Shown here: piece by piece, positions 23,801-33,634 of the stretch
How the letters are laid out: each line of letters begins with the position of its first letter
Numbering within the stretch: position 1 is the first letter of the stretch
DNA from: Solanum dulcamara
Lineage: Eukaryota; Streptophyta; Magnoliopsida; Solanales; Solanaceae
DNA length: 64,000 nt
Reading direction: 5' to 3'
Assembly (NCBI RefSeq): GCF_947179165.1
Contig: NC_077242.1
Location: 27,724,097 to 27,788,096 of the forward strand
The notes under the pieces: generated by a model
What the model was told of the DNA's origin: nothing
What the model saw: only the letters and a program-made list of their open reading frames with translations
Database searches by the model: none
Translations under genes and position numbers: made by a program

Positions 23801-24387
23801 AACGGATGTCCAGTTGAATTTTCAAGAATTCGTCTCATCATTATTGATCCAGGATGACCTATTCGATCATGCCATAGCACAAATATATTTGGATCAGTAA
23901 ACTTCTGGTTTACGATCATATTTGCTTCAATTGCACTAATTTTTGCATAATATAGGCCAGATGACAGAGTTGGTAATTTTTCCAAAATATATTTCTGGCC
24001 TGAGACACTCTTGGTTATACCAAGATATTCAATATTCATTTCATTTAATGTCTCAACATGATATCCATTTCCGCGGATATCTTTAAAACTTAATAAGTTT
24101 CTTGGGGATTTAGAAGAAAATAGTGCATCTTCTATAACAATTTTTGTCCCCTTAGGCAGAATTATAGTAGCTCTTCCGGAGCCTTCTATCATTTTTGAAT
24201 TACCAGAAATTGTAGTAACATTAGCTTTTCTTCTAAGTAAATCGGAAAAATATTTCTCGTCTTTAAATATAGCATGAGTTGTTCCACTATCAATTACACA
24301 AATATCCTCGTAATTTATCATTAATCCAAACAAGATTTGAGGCATTTTCATATTTTCTTCAATAAGAAATAAAATACGTATTAACAC
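20833..24387 (-). pseudogene. pol: Young copia pol: protease, integrase, RT, RNase H, with one nonsense codon
   Basis: One frame reads from 24387 down to 20833 except for a TGA at 21145-21147. The context RECV*LRSM and the family form RECVWLRSM indicate TGG to TGA. Protease DSGTTHA is at residues 33-39 of the 1079-residue first part. The integrase zinc-finger has WHDRIGH...CAACYQGK, and the catalytic residues lie in GDICGPI, RLDNAGEF and NGLAESF, so the DDE triad is present. The reverse-transcriptase box is VYVDDINLI (codons for YVDD at 21823-21834). The RNase H end, ending RRLQNIK, lies beyond the stop. Without readthrough the last 104 residues are lost. Otherwise full length. Confidence 0.93.
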
Positions 24388-24469
24388 ATGGTATATTACA
24401 TAAATTTTTATTTATTTACATTGATTAGAAAAATACAAACATCATATTTAATACAGATAAAAAAAATAT

Positions 24470-25468
24470 TTACATATTATTAGTCCTGTCAATATTCATA
24501 TTTTCGTTTGGAAAATTAAAGAAATCAGCTACATCCAGATGCATAGGCTCAATATTATCTTCAGAGATAAAATTTGTCTCTAGATTATTTTCTGCCCTTT
24601 TTAATGATGTCTGATATAGCTGAACCAGACGTTTTGACGACCGGCAAATCCGCGACCAGTGCCCCACACCTCCACATCTATGACATATTGTTTCTGAATT
24701 ATTCTTCGGTAAAGCTTCAGGCTTTTTACCCTACCTTTTATATTGCTGGTTATTTCTCGGTGCCAGTCGAGCATCATGATTAAAATTTCTTCTTTGACTA
24801 CGACCACGACCACGACCACGACCACGACTGGGGCCATGGCCTCTTTCTCGTTGGTTATAATTTGCCTGATTCACTTCAGGGAGTGGCAAAGAACCAACTG
24901 GCCGACTATCATAATTTTTCATTAATAGTTCATTATGTCTTTCAGCAATAAGAAGGTGAGAAAGTAATTCAGAATATTTTTTAAATTCTTTTTCGCGATA
25001 TTGCTGCTGCAGGAGCATATTCGCAGATGGAAATGTGGAGTATGTCTTTTCAAGTTTATCTTGCTCAGTGATCTCTTCTCCGCATAAATTTAACTGAGCT
25101 ATAATTTTAAATAAAATAGAATTATATTCAGTTATATTTTTGAAATCCATTAATCTCAGATTTAGCCAATCATGACGAGCTTGTGGAAGCATGACCAACT
25201 TCAGGTGGTCATATCTTTCTTTTAAATTTTTCCACAATTTAAGGGGGTCTTTTAATGTAAGATATTGTAATTTTAGCCCCTCGTCAAGATGGTGACGGAG
25301 AAATATCATGGCTTTAGCACGGTCTTGATTGGATGCCATATTGTCATCTTTAATGGTGTCTGCTAGACCCATTGATTCTAAATGAATTTCAGCATCAAGT
25401 GCCCATGATGAGTAGCCTTTTCCAGAAATATCAAGAGCAGTAAATTCAATTTTGGAAATATTTGCCAT
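24470..25468 (-). pseudogene. gag: Young copia gag with an in-frame TAG
   Basis: The first part (25468-24734) has 245 residues: a copia gag core, then an RGRGRGRGR run (an ACGACC-type hexanucleotide repeat at about 24799-24830). It stops at TAG (24731-24733) after NNQQYKR. The same frame continues through an intact zinc knuckle CHRCGGVGHWSRIC (CX2CX4HX4C) and ends at 24470 (FPNENMNIDRTNNM). A single nonsense change therefore removes the nucleic-acid-binding knuckle. gag and pol are in different frames, separated by about 80 bp. Confidence 0.9.
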
Positions 25469-25530
25469 TTTATAAAAATAAAATTAAATAAAACTCTTAC
25501 CACTTTTGTTACCTTGAAAAATTAGCCGGA

Positions 25531-25547
25531 GCCTCGTGCTGATAACG
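25531..25547 (-). other. Putative primer-binding site of the young copia
   Basis: The sequence directly inside the 5' LTR reads CGTTATCAGCACGAGGC on the coding strand. This is the expected position for tRNA priming. It is not the initiator-methionine type used by gypsy-2; I cannot name the tRNA. Confidence 0.6.
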
Positions 25548-25672
25548 TGTTTTAAATATACTACCTTGAACAAAATAAGGAAGAGAAAATAAGGGAAAGA
25601 GAGAGAAGGATAAATTGAAAGGATAATTGCCGTGTATTGTTTTTCTGTCTATCCATAATTCTTCACATCTTG

Positions 25673-25686
25673 CCTATATTTATAGG
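25673..25686 (-). promoter_or_regulatory. TATA box in copia 5' LTR
   Basis: The coding strand reads CCTATAAATATAGG, a TATA box in a perfectly self-complementary 14-mer. The identical copy in the 3' LTR lies at 20456-20469. It would direct transcription toward gag. Confidence 0.65.
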
Positions 25687-25706
25687 CATATAAAGAAGTA
25701 AATACC

Positions 25707-25743
25707 AAGTGGGCAAGTTGCCCACTTTGAGTGGGGCCCCACT
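25707..25743 (-). promoter_or_regulatory. Paired palindromes upstream of the copia TATA box
   Basis: AAGTGGGCAA-G-TTGCCCACTT (25707-25727) is an inverted repeat with 10-bp arms and a 1-base centre. AGTGGGGCCCCACT (25730-25743) is a perfect palindrome. Together they give four alternating AGTGGG half-sites. GTGGGGCC fits the published TCP-factor consensus GTGGGNCC; binding is inference. Confidence 0.5.
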
Positions 25744-26018
25744 TGGGATTAAGACATCCACCATATCCACTATAATTTAACAATAAGTACTTGCTTTTCA
25801 TTTCCTTTTATTTGATTCTTATATTAAAAAATATTTTTTTTTCTTTTTTACTTATTCAATTTAACAAATCAAGAGAAATTTATCATTTTCTTTTAATACT
25901 ATCCTTATCATTAAATGACATAAAATACTGATATTAAAGTTAAATTTTTAAAAGTATAATAAATGAAGTTAATTTAATAAAATAAATCTCTAATAAATAT
26001 TTTTTTGACCAGAGTGAG

Positions 26019-26936
26019 TATATAATATTGTTCAAAGTACGTTATTGTATTTATAGAGTAAACTACTGCTAATATATGCAAGTAAAATAGTAGGATATAT
26101 AAGATATACTACTAGGATGTTGCTTGTACTATGCACGAGTCTAACGTCTTAGCCTGTAAGTTGTATTATGCAAGGAAATGAAAATATGGATAAAGACACA
26201 AAAGAGAATAATCAAATACTAATCCTGATGAAAGCTATACATGTTGGAGATGATCATCATCGGTAACAAAAATGACCTATTTAATTAGCCTATAATTGTG
26301 ATTGTAAAGATCCTATGAAAAGTACAGTAGCCAATATTACAATTTTAAATGGTTAACTTTTTCAATTTCAAGAAATTGAATATGTCAAAAAAGAGAACGA
26401 CCTTTTTTTGGTATTAACTAGACTATTTAACTAAATATAATTGCAGAATGTGAAACCCATAATTTGTTGTATATAATGAATTTTGAAGAAAGAATATTCA
26501 GCAAAAGAACATATATGTTATAGCAATGTTCACAAGAAGGAAGAAATAATATTCAGAGTAAAGAACATATATGATATAGCATCATATTTTATAGCAAAGT
26601 AATAAAATAAAACAAATACATCATTAGCAACTCCAACAAATAAAACCCAAGAAAATATTCAAAACTTATTATATCAATCTTTACGTGCGAAACAATTAGA
26701 TTAGTCAAAACACAATAACTATGGAGAAGTGTTACCCGTATTGCCAAGAAGTTTTCTTTAAAATTGGAAAGAACAAATTATATATCAATCAAGAAAAAAG
26801 ATTTAAAAAATTGCAAAATTTTGTTGCATAAGAAAGGAATTGGGGGAGAAGAAAGATTAGGGAGCTGTGGACCAACAATTGATTTTGGAGTCTCAATTTG
26901 CTTCTCCAAATGACAGCAAATGCATAAATGCTAGTT
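26019..26936. other. Intergenic, nothing recognised
   Basis: AT-rich sequence between the split MITE and the 3' end of the WD40 gene. I see no open frame, repeat ends or RNA gene. The 3' untranslated region of the minus-strand gene probably enters its right part. Confidence 0.5.
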
Positions 26937-27128
26937 TTACAATATTAATAAACCTTGACATGTTAGCACATTTCGTTTCACCAGAAACCACCAACTACAA
27001 ACCGAACTAATGTGTTTCATGGACAATTTACACAATAGCACCAACTGGCTGTGTGTATGATATTCAAATAAAATCTTCTCTGTGTATCCAAGGAATAAAA
27101 AGATTGTGCTTTTATCAGCACATGACAA

Positions 27129-30100
27129 TCAGGAGTATTGGTATAAAGATATACTCTTGTCATCAGATACACTGGCAAGGATACAAGACCTAACATCAAT
27201 CCTTGATGGTGGTCCAAAAGCCACAGACCATACCTGGTCTGTGTGGTTAGTTAATGTCTGCGTAGCTGCTCTCATTTTAAGATCCCACAGCTTAACGGTC
27301 TTGTCACTTGAACCTGTTGCAATGGCTGCCCCATCTGGAGAAACATCCACACTCAAGACCCAACTCGCATGACCTGACAAAGATGTGAGCAAAGTCTTTC
27401 CCTCAGCATCATACACATGCACATGGCCATCATCTGATGCTGAGAAAAGTATCCTTGAATCATGGAGTGAAGGTGAAAACACAAGAGAGCGCACAGGCAT
27501 GCAATGGCCTTCCAAGAAGTGGAGGAATTTCGCACGAGCTACATCAAAAACAGAGATTGTTCCATCAACCGAACCACATGCAAGAAGCCTACCATCAGGA
27601 TTCCATGCAACCGAGAGGACAAATTTCTTGGTGCCACTTTTCTCAGATGGTTGCGAACCTCCTTGACGTGGAATTGACAATGTGGCAACGAGTTGCCACT
27701 GAGTGGTGTCCCATAGCTTGACTGATGAACTACCACCTCCAGCTGCTGCCAAAGTGCTACCCTGAAAAGTGTGGAGAACTATAATGCGTCTGCCTAAAAT
27801 TGATCAGAGAAATGAAAAAGTAAAAATCTACAAAAATGTTTGTTGTATAACCTTGAGCACATGACAATGAGTCAAGTAGCACACCCAGGGAGAGAAAGAA
27901 ATCCCTATTTATGATGAACACAAAACTGAAGACAAACAAGAGAAAAAAATAAGGAAATAGGATGAACGAAAAATATTTTGCGAGCCCCTTCATGAACCAA
28001 GGAAAAGAACCAATCACTGTAGCCGTTACACTACCAGAAAACATATTAAAACATAAAACAACAAATTTCTGCATCTTTCACTTCCAAGTAAATAAGTTAC
28101 AAAGATCACAACAATTCATTATCAAGAAATATAAAATATTCCATAGGCAACATCAGTCTTACCTCTTCTCTCAGTGAAGTCTAACAACTATCATACACAA
28201 TTGCATAAACGAATCAAAAAGATGATTATAATTCAGTACTGTTCCAAGTATGAACAAAATCTTAGGCACCTCACTACGTTGCAAAACCATATATCCAAAA
28301 CCACCAAGATATTTTTAAAATACATTGATGACAAAACAGCACATCAACTCTTTGGTGAGAATTTTTATTAATATCTAGCACTTGATTTAATAGATATACT
28401 CTTCATTTCAACGTCAAGTGCTAGACCTGCACTATATTCATGCTAGGAAACCACTCTGAGAAGACTTCGATCAAACTGTTTTATGCTAAGTAACCTATTC
28501 TCAGGAAGGGCTTTGGTTCCTAGATCTTTTTAAGAGATCGAGCCTTTTTTAAAGGTAAGAGTTATCCAAGATACTTCATTTTAGTTCCATCCATGCAACT
28601 GACTATTCATAAAATATCGCATTTGCAGCAATGATGAATTTAGCAACCAGTGAGCCTCATTAGGTGATAAATTTAAGAACAGTTATTTCTATTCTAAAAT
28701 CATGATAGTGAAGGAAAAATATATGATGTGATGTTGACTCCAGGTATTCTAAAGTGAAGGTGGCAAGGCATTCAACTATCAGACCTAACTTTTCACGCTA
28801 AATCCTCAACACAAGATCCTTGTAGCAATGCAAGATAGATGAAGTAAAACCATTAGCTACTAACTCTTCTAATCCCATCTGGTTGCTCCTAATGCCAAGT
28901 TATTATCATCTTTGTTTTGCAAATCAGTAAAAACAATTTCTAACTTCAACTAGTGAAAAGGATTTGATTTCGTTATATTATGAGTATGTTTGGTATGGAG
29001 GATAATATTTTCTAAGTTTTCCATGTTTGGTTGATCAAAATTTTTGAACATCATCTTCAGAAAATAATTTCCTTGAAAATGAGGAAAATGACATCCCTAG
29101 TGAAAGCAGGAAAAACAAATTCCATAAGTGGCCTGCCACTCCTCACACCCTACATCCCATCTCCCACATCCACAACTCCCACTTCCACACCCCTACCCCA
29201 CACATCCACCTCTCCTACTCCCCTATCCCACCCACATAGTCTTTGCCTAGAACATATATATATACACTGTTGGGACAATTTTTTCAGCTTACCAAAATAA
29301 GTAAGAAAATAATTTATTTTTAAGGAAACCATTATTCTTCCTACCGAACACACCCTATATAACTAGTAACTTAACAAATTAACCTTTCAAGACAGTTGTT
29401 CATTGATTATTCATTTGCTAGGTATATTAATCACAACTCTAGAAGCCTATCCTTAGGAAAGAACAGAAGTTACAGAACCTTAAAACTCATTCCTTCCCCA
29501 TAAACCAAAGCTATAATCCACTTTTACTGGTCATTTCTTACCAAATCTCAACTCCTCGGACAAACATTACTTGCTACTTAAAAAGCAAACCGTATTTCCT
29601 GACAAAAATAAAAATGAAAAAATTAAGGAAAATTATCCCGCTGCCAGTGAGAATTAAAGTAGACAAAATGTCCTAACTAAACAAGGTGAAGAATCAGAAT
29701 ATTATTGGGCTACACCTTGAAGATTCCACAAGTACAAAGAAAAAAGGAATTGGATCCATCTTCTTGCTTATTTGATTTTTCACTATATTAGCATTACCAT
29801 TTGTAATATCATCATAGAGTTTAATCATAAAATATTTACTTCTATCTTCATCTACTTCTTCTTCTTTTTTATATGCATCTTAAGAGAATTTTTTCTGCCT
29901 CAATAGGATTAGAAAGGTAAGACCTAGTCCGCTTGTAGTACTCTTTACTTTGAGATTTACTTTTATTTGCTCCTCCTTCTGTCCCAATTAAGTGTCTTAC
30001 ATCCCTTTTTGGCCTGTAGAAGAAAGAGTGGCTTTTTTTTTCTTTATTTAGTAAGTTTTTCAATTCCAACCTTCTACATGGCAAGTTTATAAGACCACAA

Positions 30101-30868
30101 CTTTATAGGATTTCTATAATTTAAGATTACAAGATTCAAAAGTTTCTCTTTGTTTCTTAAACTTCGTATCCAGTTAGTTAAATTGGAAAGGAGGGAGTAA
30201 TAGAAAACTAGCCCTAGGAACTGGTACTGGATTCGCTCAAGAAAAATAAATAGAATGAACAGATTTGTTGAGCAAGATTCCAAATTTACAATAGAGAACA
30301 AGCTTCCAGTTTTCTGCCTCAGTATTCTAAATAAGACATAAATAGGTATATGGATAAAAGTTGAACAATTTGCCCACATTTATAGACAGCCGAAAAAGAT
30401 TAAGCTTGTACTTCTTCTTTTGGTATGATCATGATATCTCTTTAACTCATTTACTAGACATAAAACAGCATCGCTATTAGAACGCAAAAACAATTTAATT
30501 TTTCAAAAAAAAGGAAATTTGTTCCTTACATCGGGACTAAATTGCAATTGCCAGACTTCAGATGGAGGAGCTTCGAGAGTGGCGATGGTGTTATTAGTAT
30601 CAACCTCAAACACTCGAATGAAGCTGTCTATAGAAGCAGAGGCGGCAATTCTCTGATTCGGATGAGCAGTGACTGATACAACGCCGAGGCAATGACCGGT
30701 GTTTGTGTGAAGGCAGGTGAGTTTGGTGGGGTCCCATAACCTAACAGTTTCATCAAGTCCTCCGGTGAGAAGTAGCGCCGGTTTATCGCTGTCCGATCGG
30801 ACCCACGTTGCTGTCCAAAGTGAGTCTTCGTGCGCGTTTTGGATACTGTCTAGTGAAGCTAGTTTCAT
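27129..30868 (-). CDS. VIP3: VIP3/SKI8-like WD40-repeat protein; exons 30868-30530 and 27761-27129
   Basis: Two exons encode 323 residues (113 + 210). The start ATG at 30868 gives MKLASLDSIQNAHEDSLW, the conserved VIP3 beginning. Exon 1 ends FSPD with donor GTAAGG; exon 2 begins GSTLAAAGGG after acceptor TTTTCAG (phase 0); TGA is at 27131-27129. Seven WD-type strand ends are visible: TVRLWD 41-46, FIRVFE 83-88, SVKLWD 126-131, TISVFD 181-186, HVHVYD 226-231, TVKLWD 268-273, SISLYQ 316-321, enough for one seven-bladed propeller. Length fits Arabidopsis VIP3 (about 321). In Arabidopsis VIP3 is a nuclear PAF1-complex subunit acting in transcription elongation and histone modification (flowering) and also the SKI8 subunit of the cytoplasmic SKI mRNA-decay complex. 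No stop or frameshift is seen, so I call it intact. Several positions differ from what I recall of VIP3, so it may be a second paralogue. Confidence 0.9.
28982..29355. mobile_element. Tourist-like MITE in the VIP3 intron
   Basis: About 374 bp with inverted ends: GAGTATGTTTGGTATGGAGG on the left and, in reverse, GGGTGTGTTCGGTAGGAAGA on the right. TAT flanks both sides. The left end matches the right end of the Harbinger element at 44716 read in reverse (GGGTGTGTTTTGTATGGAGG), so it is plausibly a deletion derivative of that family. Confidence 0.65.
29973..30197. mobile_element. Stowaway-like MITE in the VIP3 intron
   Basis: About 225 bp. The left end CTCCTTCTGTCCCAATTAAG and the right end in reverse CTCCCTCCTTTCCAATTTAA are inverted repeats of Stowaway type; TA follows the right end. 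Confidence 0.6.
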
Positions 30869-31044
30869 GGTGATCCCCTATGATTAAACCCTAGAACATT
30901 GAAGGTCTCTGTTGTCACTTTCTCTGATAAGGGAAATCTATTTTGCGGAGGCACCCTTCAAATTTCAATAATTACATATTTCCTAAAAAATATTTTCTTC
31001 CAAAATAAATTGATTTTCCACTATTTATTTATAGCAGTTAATGT
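30869..31044 (-). promoter_or_regulatory. Upstream region of the VIP3-like gene
   Basis: This 176-bp stretch between the start codon and the LINE tail must contain the 5' untranslated region and perhaps the core promoter. AAACCCTAG, a telo-box-like word, lies at about 30886 on the plus strand, just upstream of the ATG. I see no convincing TATA box. Promoter extent is inference. Confidence 0.3.
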
Positions 31045-31281
31045 CTCTTTCTTTCCATACTATTCTACCATGACTTTCTCACTTTTGTTATTCTTTGTTT
31101 TTATCTTGTTTTCAATATGCTTGTCCCTATCTGACCTTTTATCTTGTTTTTCTCTCTTGAGCTGAGGATCTTTCGAAAACAGTCATCCTACCTTTCAAGG
31201 TGAGGGTTAGGTCTGAGTACACTCTACCTTCCTCAAACCCCACATGGTGGGATTATACTAAATTTGTTGTTGTTGTTGTTA
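31045..31281 (+). mobile_element. RTE-type LINE 3' tail fragment
   Basis: The T-rich lead and the module GCTGAGGATCTTTCG, AGGTCTGAGTACACTCTACC, CACATGGTGGGATTATAC, then five GTT units, match the 3' end of the LINE at 52325-52447. No tRNA-like head is visible, so a severely truncated LINE is likelier than a SINE. The left border is approximate. It lies against or in the left end of the Harbinger element. Confidence 0.6.
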
Positions 31282-31676
31282 GTGAGCGGAAAACATTTTT
31301 TAATGTTTGGTTGATGAGTAAGAAAATCTTTTTAGGAAAATAGATTCTTATGCTCTTCCACCCACTTCCCTCCACAAAATCCTAATATTTTTCTATGCTT
31401 CCCTCACCCGCCCAAATAGTAAGTTTTCCAAACGTATCATAATAATATAATTCTAAATACTTTTTCTCAACACTGCCTTGGGCATACAAAATTCTTGCAG
31501 TAAACTAATAGTATTAAGTCCTCTTGCAGTAAATTAATAGTAGTAGAAGATATACTATCTAGATATGTTCTTCCGCCCACTTGTGTATTCTATTTACGTT
31601 GCCGCTTGAATCATTCCAATCACACCTTACGGAGATTTTAATTTTCCGCCATGAATGCCTTAGTTAAAGAATCACT

Positions 31677-33217
31677 TTACACCAAATAATCAAAAGCATC
31701 ACCTAAGAACTCTTCCTCATAACCTTCCATTGCCATAATTTCTTCGTACAACCTTGCTATATCAAAGCGACTATCAACTATTTTAGTTATTACCGCTGCC
31801 ACTTCTCTAAGTTTTGTTGAAATATCACCGACTACATCTTGCACATCAGAAGAACGATTTCTTTTACGATTTGACTTGACTTGAGAAGTTTCACTCACAT
31901 CTTGCACATCCTTCTCCTTGGATGGTCCTCCAATATCATCATCATTACCTTTCTTTAAACTACAATCCAAGTCTATATCTTCAAACGACTTGGCACAATC
32001 ACCCCTAGATCAATCATTCCCACACACAAGAGACATTTCTTCAAACATATCAATCTTCTTATTGATGAATTTATCATGATTAGAATGTGCCTACAATATA
32101 AATGACAAAAAATGGTATTAAACAATAGCAACTTATAAAGTAAAAATGCTCGGATTATATGATTTGTTTGATGTTCAACCAATACTATGAATCTAGCTAG
32201 CAACCAATACTACGAAAGGGCAATATATTTACATGATCTTGATTTTCTACAATTTTTGCATCATCAGACATCAGCAAATGCTCACCCTTCAGAACTCTTC
32301 AAGCTTTGGATTTCTATTGGTTTATAAACTTCTCCTGAATCAAAAAACACTGGAGTTCTTCCTCTCATAAAGGTGGAGTCTTAATTAGGCTTGGAGTGTG
32401 TTTCTCCTTTCCAGATTCTGATGTCTAGTGACTGAGCCTCCAGATACCAAATGCTTTACACATACGTCTAGCATGAAAAGCTCTTAAGAATTACTAAAGT
32501 CTTGGACTAGTCATAAATAATGCTTTCTGAACCAAGACTGATGTGTACACAATTAACTATCTTTTTGAATGATTCTTCGAGTATGCATTGAAGTTTATGA
32601 TGATTAGGAACAACTATTTCATTGAAAAGAAAAAAGTGACAATTTTAACAACCAATACTAAAACAAGACAAACCCAATATACAGAGCTCATCTACAAAGC
32701 ATTTAGCGTTCCAGTGATGTGCGAAGAGATACATCCATAGAGAGTATCAAAGTTAAACAAGATAATATGGTGAATCCAAGAAATCAAATTCGAAACTTCT
32801 AAATTATTTTCACTATTTCAAACTAAAAGACTTCCTTCAAAGCATATAACCACAAAGTTTAACCATTACTTTGAGAATCTACTATTGAATTAGAGTTTGT
32901 GACAACTTTACCTGAATATGTATTAGCATACACTCTGGGACTGGCAGTAAACATCTTCAAGGCTTCATCCCATTCAAGACCACTTTTGTTTAATAGAGTT
33001 TGCACTTTATTTCATGTATTTCTTAGCGTTTTAAGATGGTTCTACACATGCTTAGGTGAACAATCCATTTCGAAACACGATTGAATGAGATAGTCTTAAA
33101 CTAATTAGTTGATTTGTTTTCCTGCTTCACTTCATCAGCTAGGATCTCCAACATCAAATATTCCATTGCCTTTGACCACCTAAATTGCTTCTCTCCATTT
33201 ATTCCATTATTTATTGT
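31677..33217 (-). pseudogene. Harbinger ORF1: Myb/SANT-like protein remnant
   Basis: Read on the minus strand, 33217 to about 33120 gives EKQFRWSKAMEYLMLEILAD, the start of a plant Myb/SANT-like domain of the kind in L10-interacting Myb-domain proteins and Harbinger ORF1. About 33090-32890 gives MDCSPKHVE and, after a stop and frameshift, EWDEALKMFTASPRVYANTY. The C-terminal part (31677-31970, 97 residues) has a basic run SNRKRNRSS and ends EEFLGDAFDYLV. In active elements this protein binds DNA together with the transposase. The middle, about 32000-32880, shows no coding sequence I can read and may be intron or another insertion. Confidence 0.7.
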
Positions 33218-33399
33218 TACAGGAAACATTCAAACATAAGAAGGTTGACTTCACACAAGCATATAAGAGGTGAAATCATAACTAGGCAAGCCTCTTTGGA
33301 ACACAATTAAACAACTAAGGCAAATAATGAAATAATAGTCGATTTAACAATAATTTGTAGTCCAAACAAGGTTTCCATTACTAGGATTAGATTCTTAAT

Positions 33400-33634
33400 A
33401 CACTAAATTGTCCTATTCCTCCTCTTGTCATAATTTGTGAACATAGCATGAGCAATGTCATCTCTTTTTGACGACCATTCTCTAGCTTCTTCACGTCTCA
33501 CTCTTTGGAATTGATAGCTTTGACTCCCTTGAGAACTTTGAGTAATTTAAAGGTTGAATTTGTGGTTCCACATCTACTTCTTGAATTACCATGTCATTAA
33601 ACTCCAAATCAATAATGTGATTATGTAAAATACA
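33400..33634 (-). pseudogene. Harbinger transposase, C-terminal part cut off by gypsy-2
   Basis: On the minus strand this reads CILHNHIIDLEFNDMVIQE and then, after a shift, REEAREWSSKRDDIAHAMF, the C-terminal style of Harbinger transposases (ALP1-like). It continues the coding segment that ends at 42639 across the gypsy-2 insertion site ATACA. Its right 160 bp (33475-33634) recur at 40400-40559. Confidence 0.7.

Larger units (their letters stand above)
20331..25782 (-). mobile_element. Young Ty1/copia retrotransposon
   Basis: A 5452-bp element on the minus strand, with 235-bp LTRs at 20331-20565 and 25548-25782 and perfect TSD ATAAG (20326-20330 and 25783-25787). The LTRs differ at two positions only by eye, so insertion is recent. 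Interior order on the minus strand: primer-binding site, gag, protease, integrase, reverse transcriptase, RNase H, polypurine tract, as in Ty1/copia. Two point nonsense mutations (24731-24733 TAG and 21145-21147 TGA) are the only coding lesions I see. I do not assign a lineage. Confidence 0.95.
25548..25782 (-). repeat. Young copia 5' LTR (promoter copy)
   Basis: 235 bp, 2 differences from the 3' LTR. On the coding strand the two palindromes at 25730-25743 and 25707-25727 precede a TATA-like CCTATAAATATAGG. Confidence 0.95.
20314..26018. mobile_element. Probable Stowaway-like MITE split by the young copia
   Basis: The left end CTCCAATTATATATAAG is preceded by TA (20312-20313). The right end read in reverse is CTCACTCTGGTCAAAA and is followed by TA (26019-26020). 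After removal of the copia and one TSD copy the element is about 250 bp and AT-rich, with interior wording (AACA.ATCAAGA.AA..TTAT) like the MITE at 19166. The left terminal repeat is weak, so the call is moderate. Confidence 0.45.
27762..30529 (-). other. Intron of the VIP3-like gene
   Basis: The 2768-bp GT-AG intron separates coding blocks for blades 2 and 3. It holds a Tourist-like MITE (28982-29355) and a Stowaway-like MITE (29973-30197); the rest is AT-rich and shows no coding signal. The short open frames within it have no recognisable domain. Confidence 0.85.

Noticed and set aside
26937..27217. Short minus-strand frames beyond the VIP3 stop as extra coding exons
   Set aside because: They run across or overlap the end of exon 2 in other frames and show no domain; this is 3' flank.
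31677..31970. 97-residue frame as a free-standing host gene
   Set aside because: It is the C-terminal part of a Myb/SANT-like ORF1 whose other parts lie upstream with stops, inside a Harbinger element.
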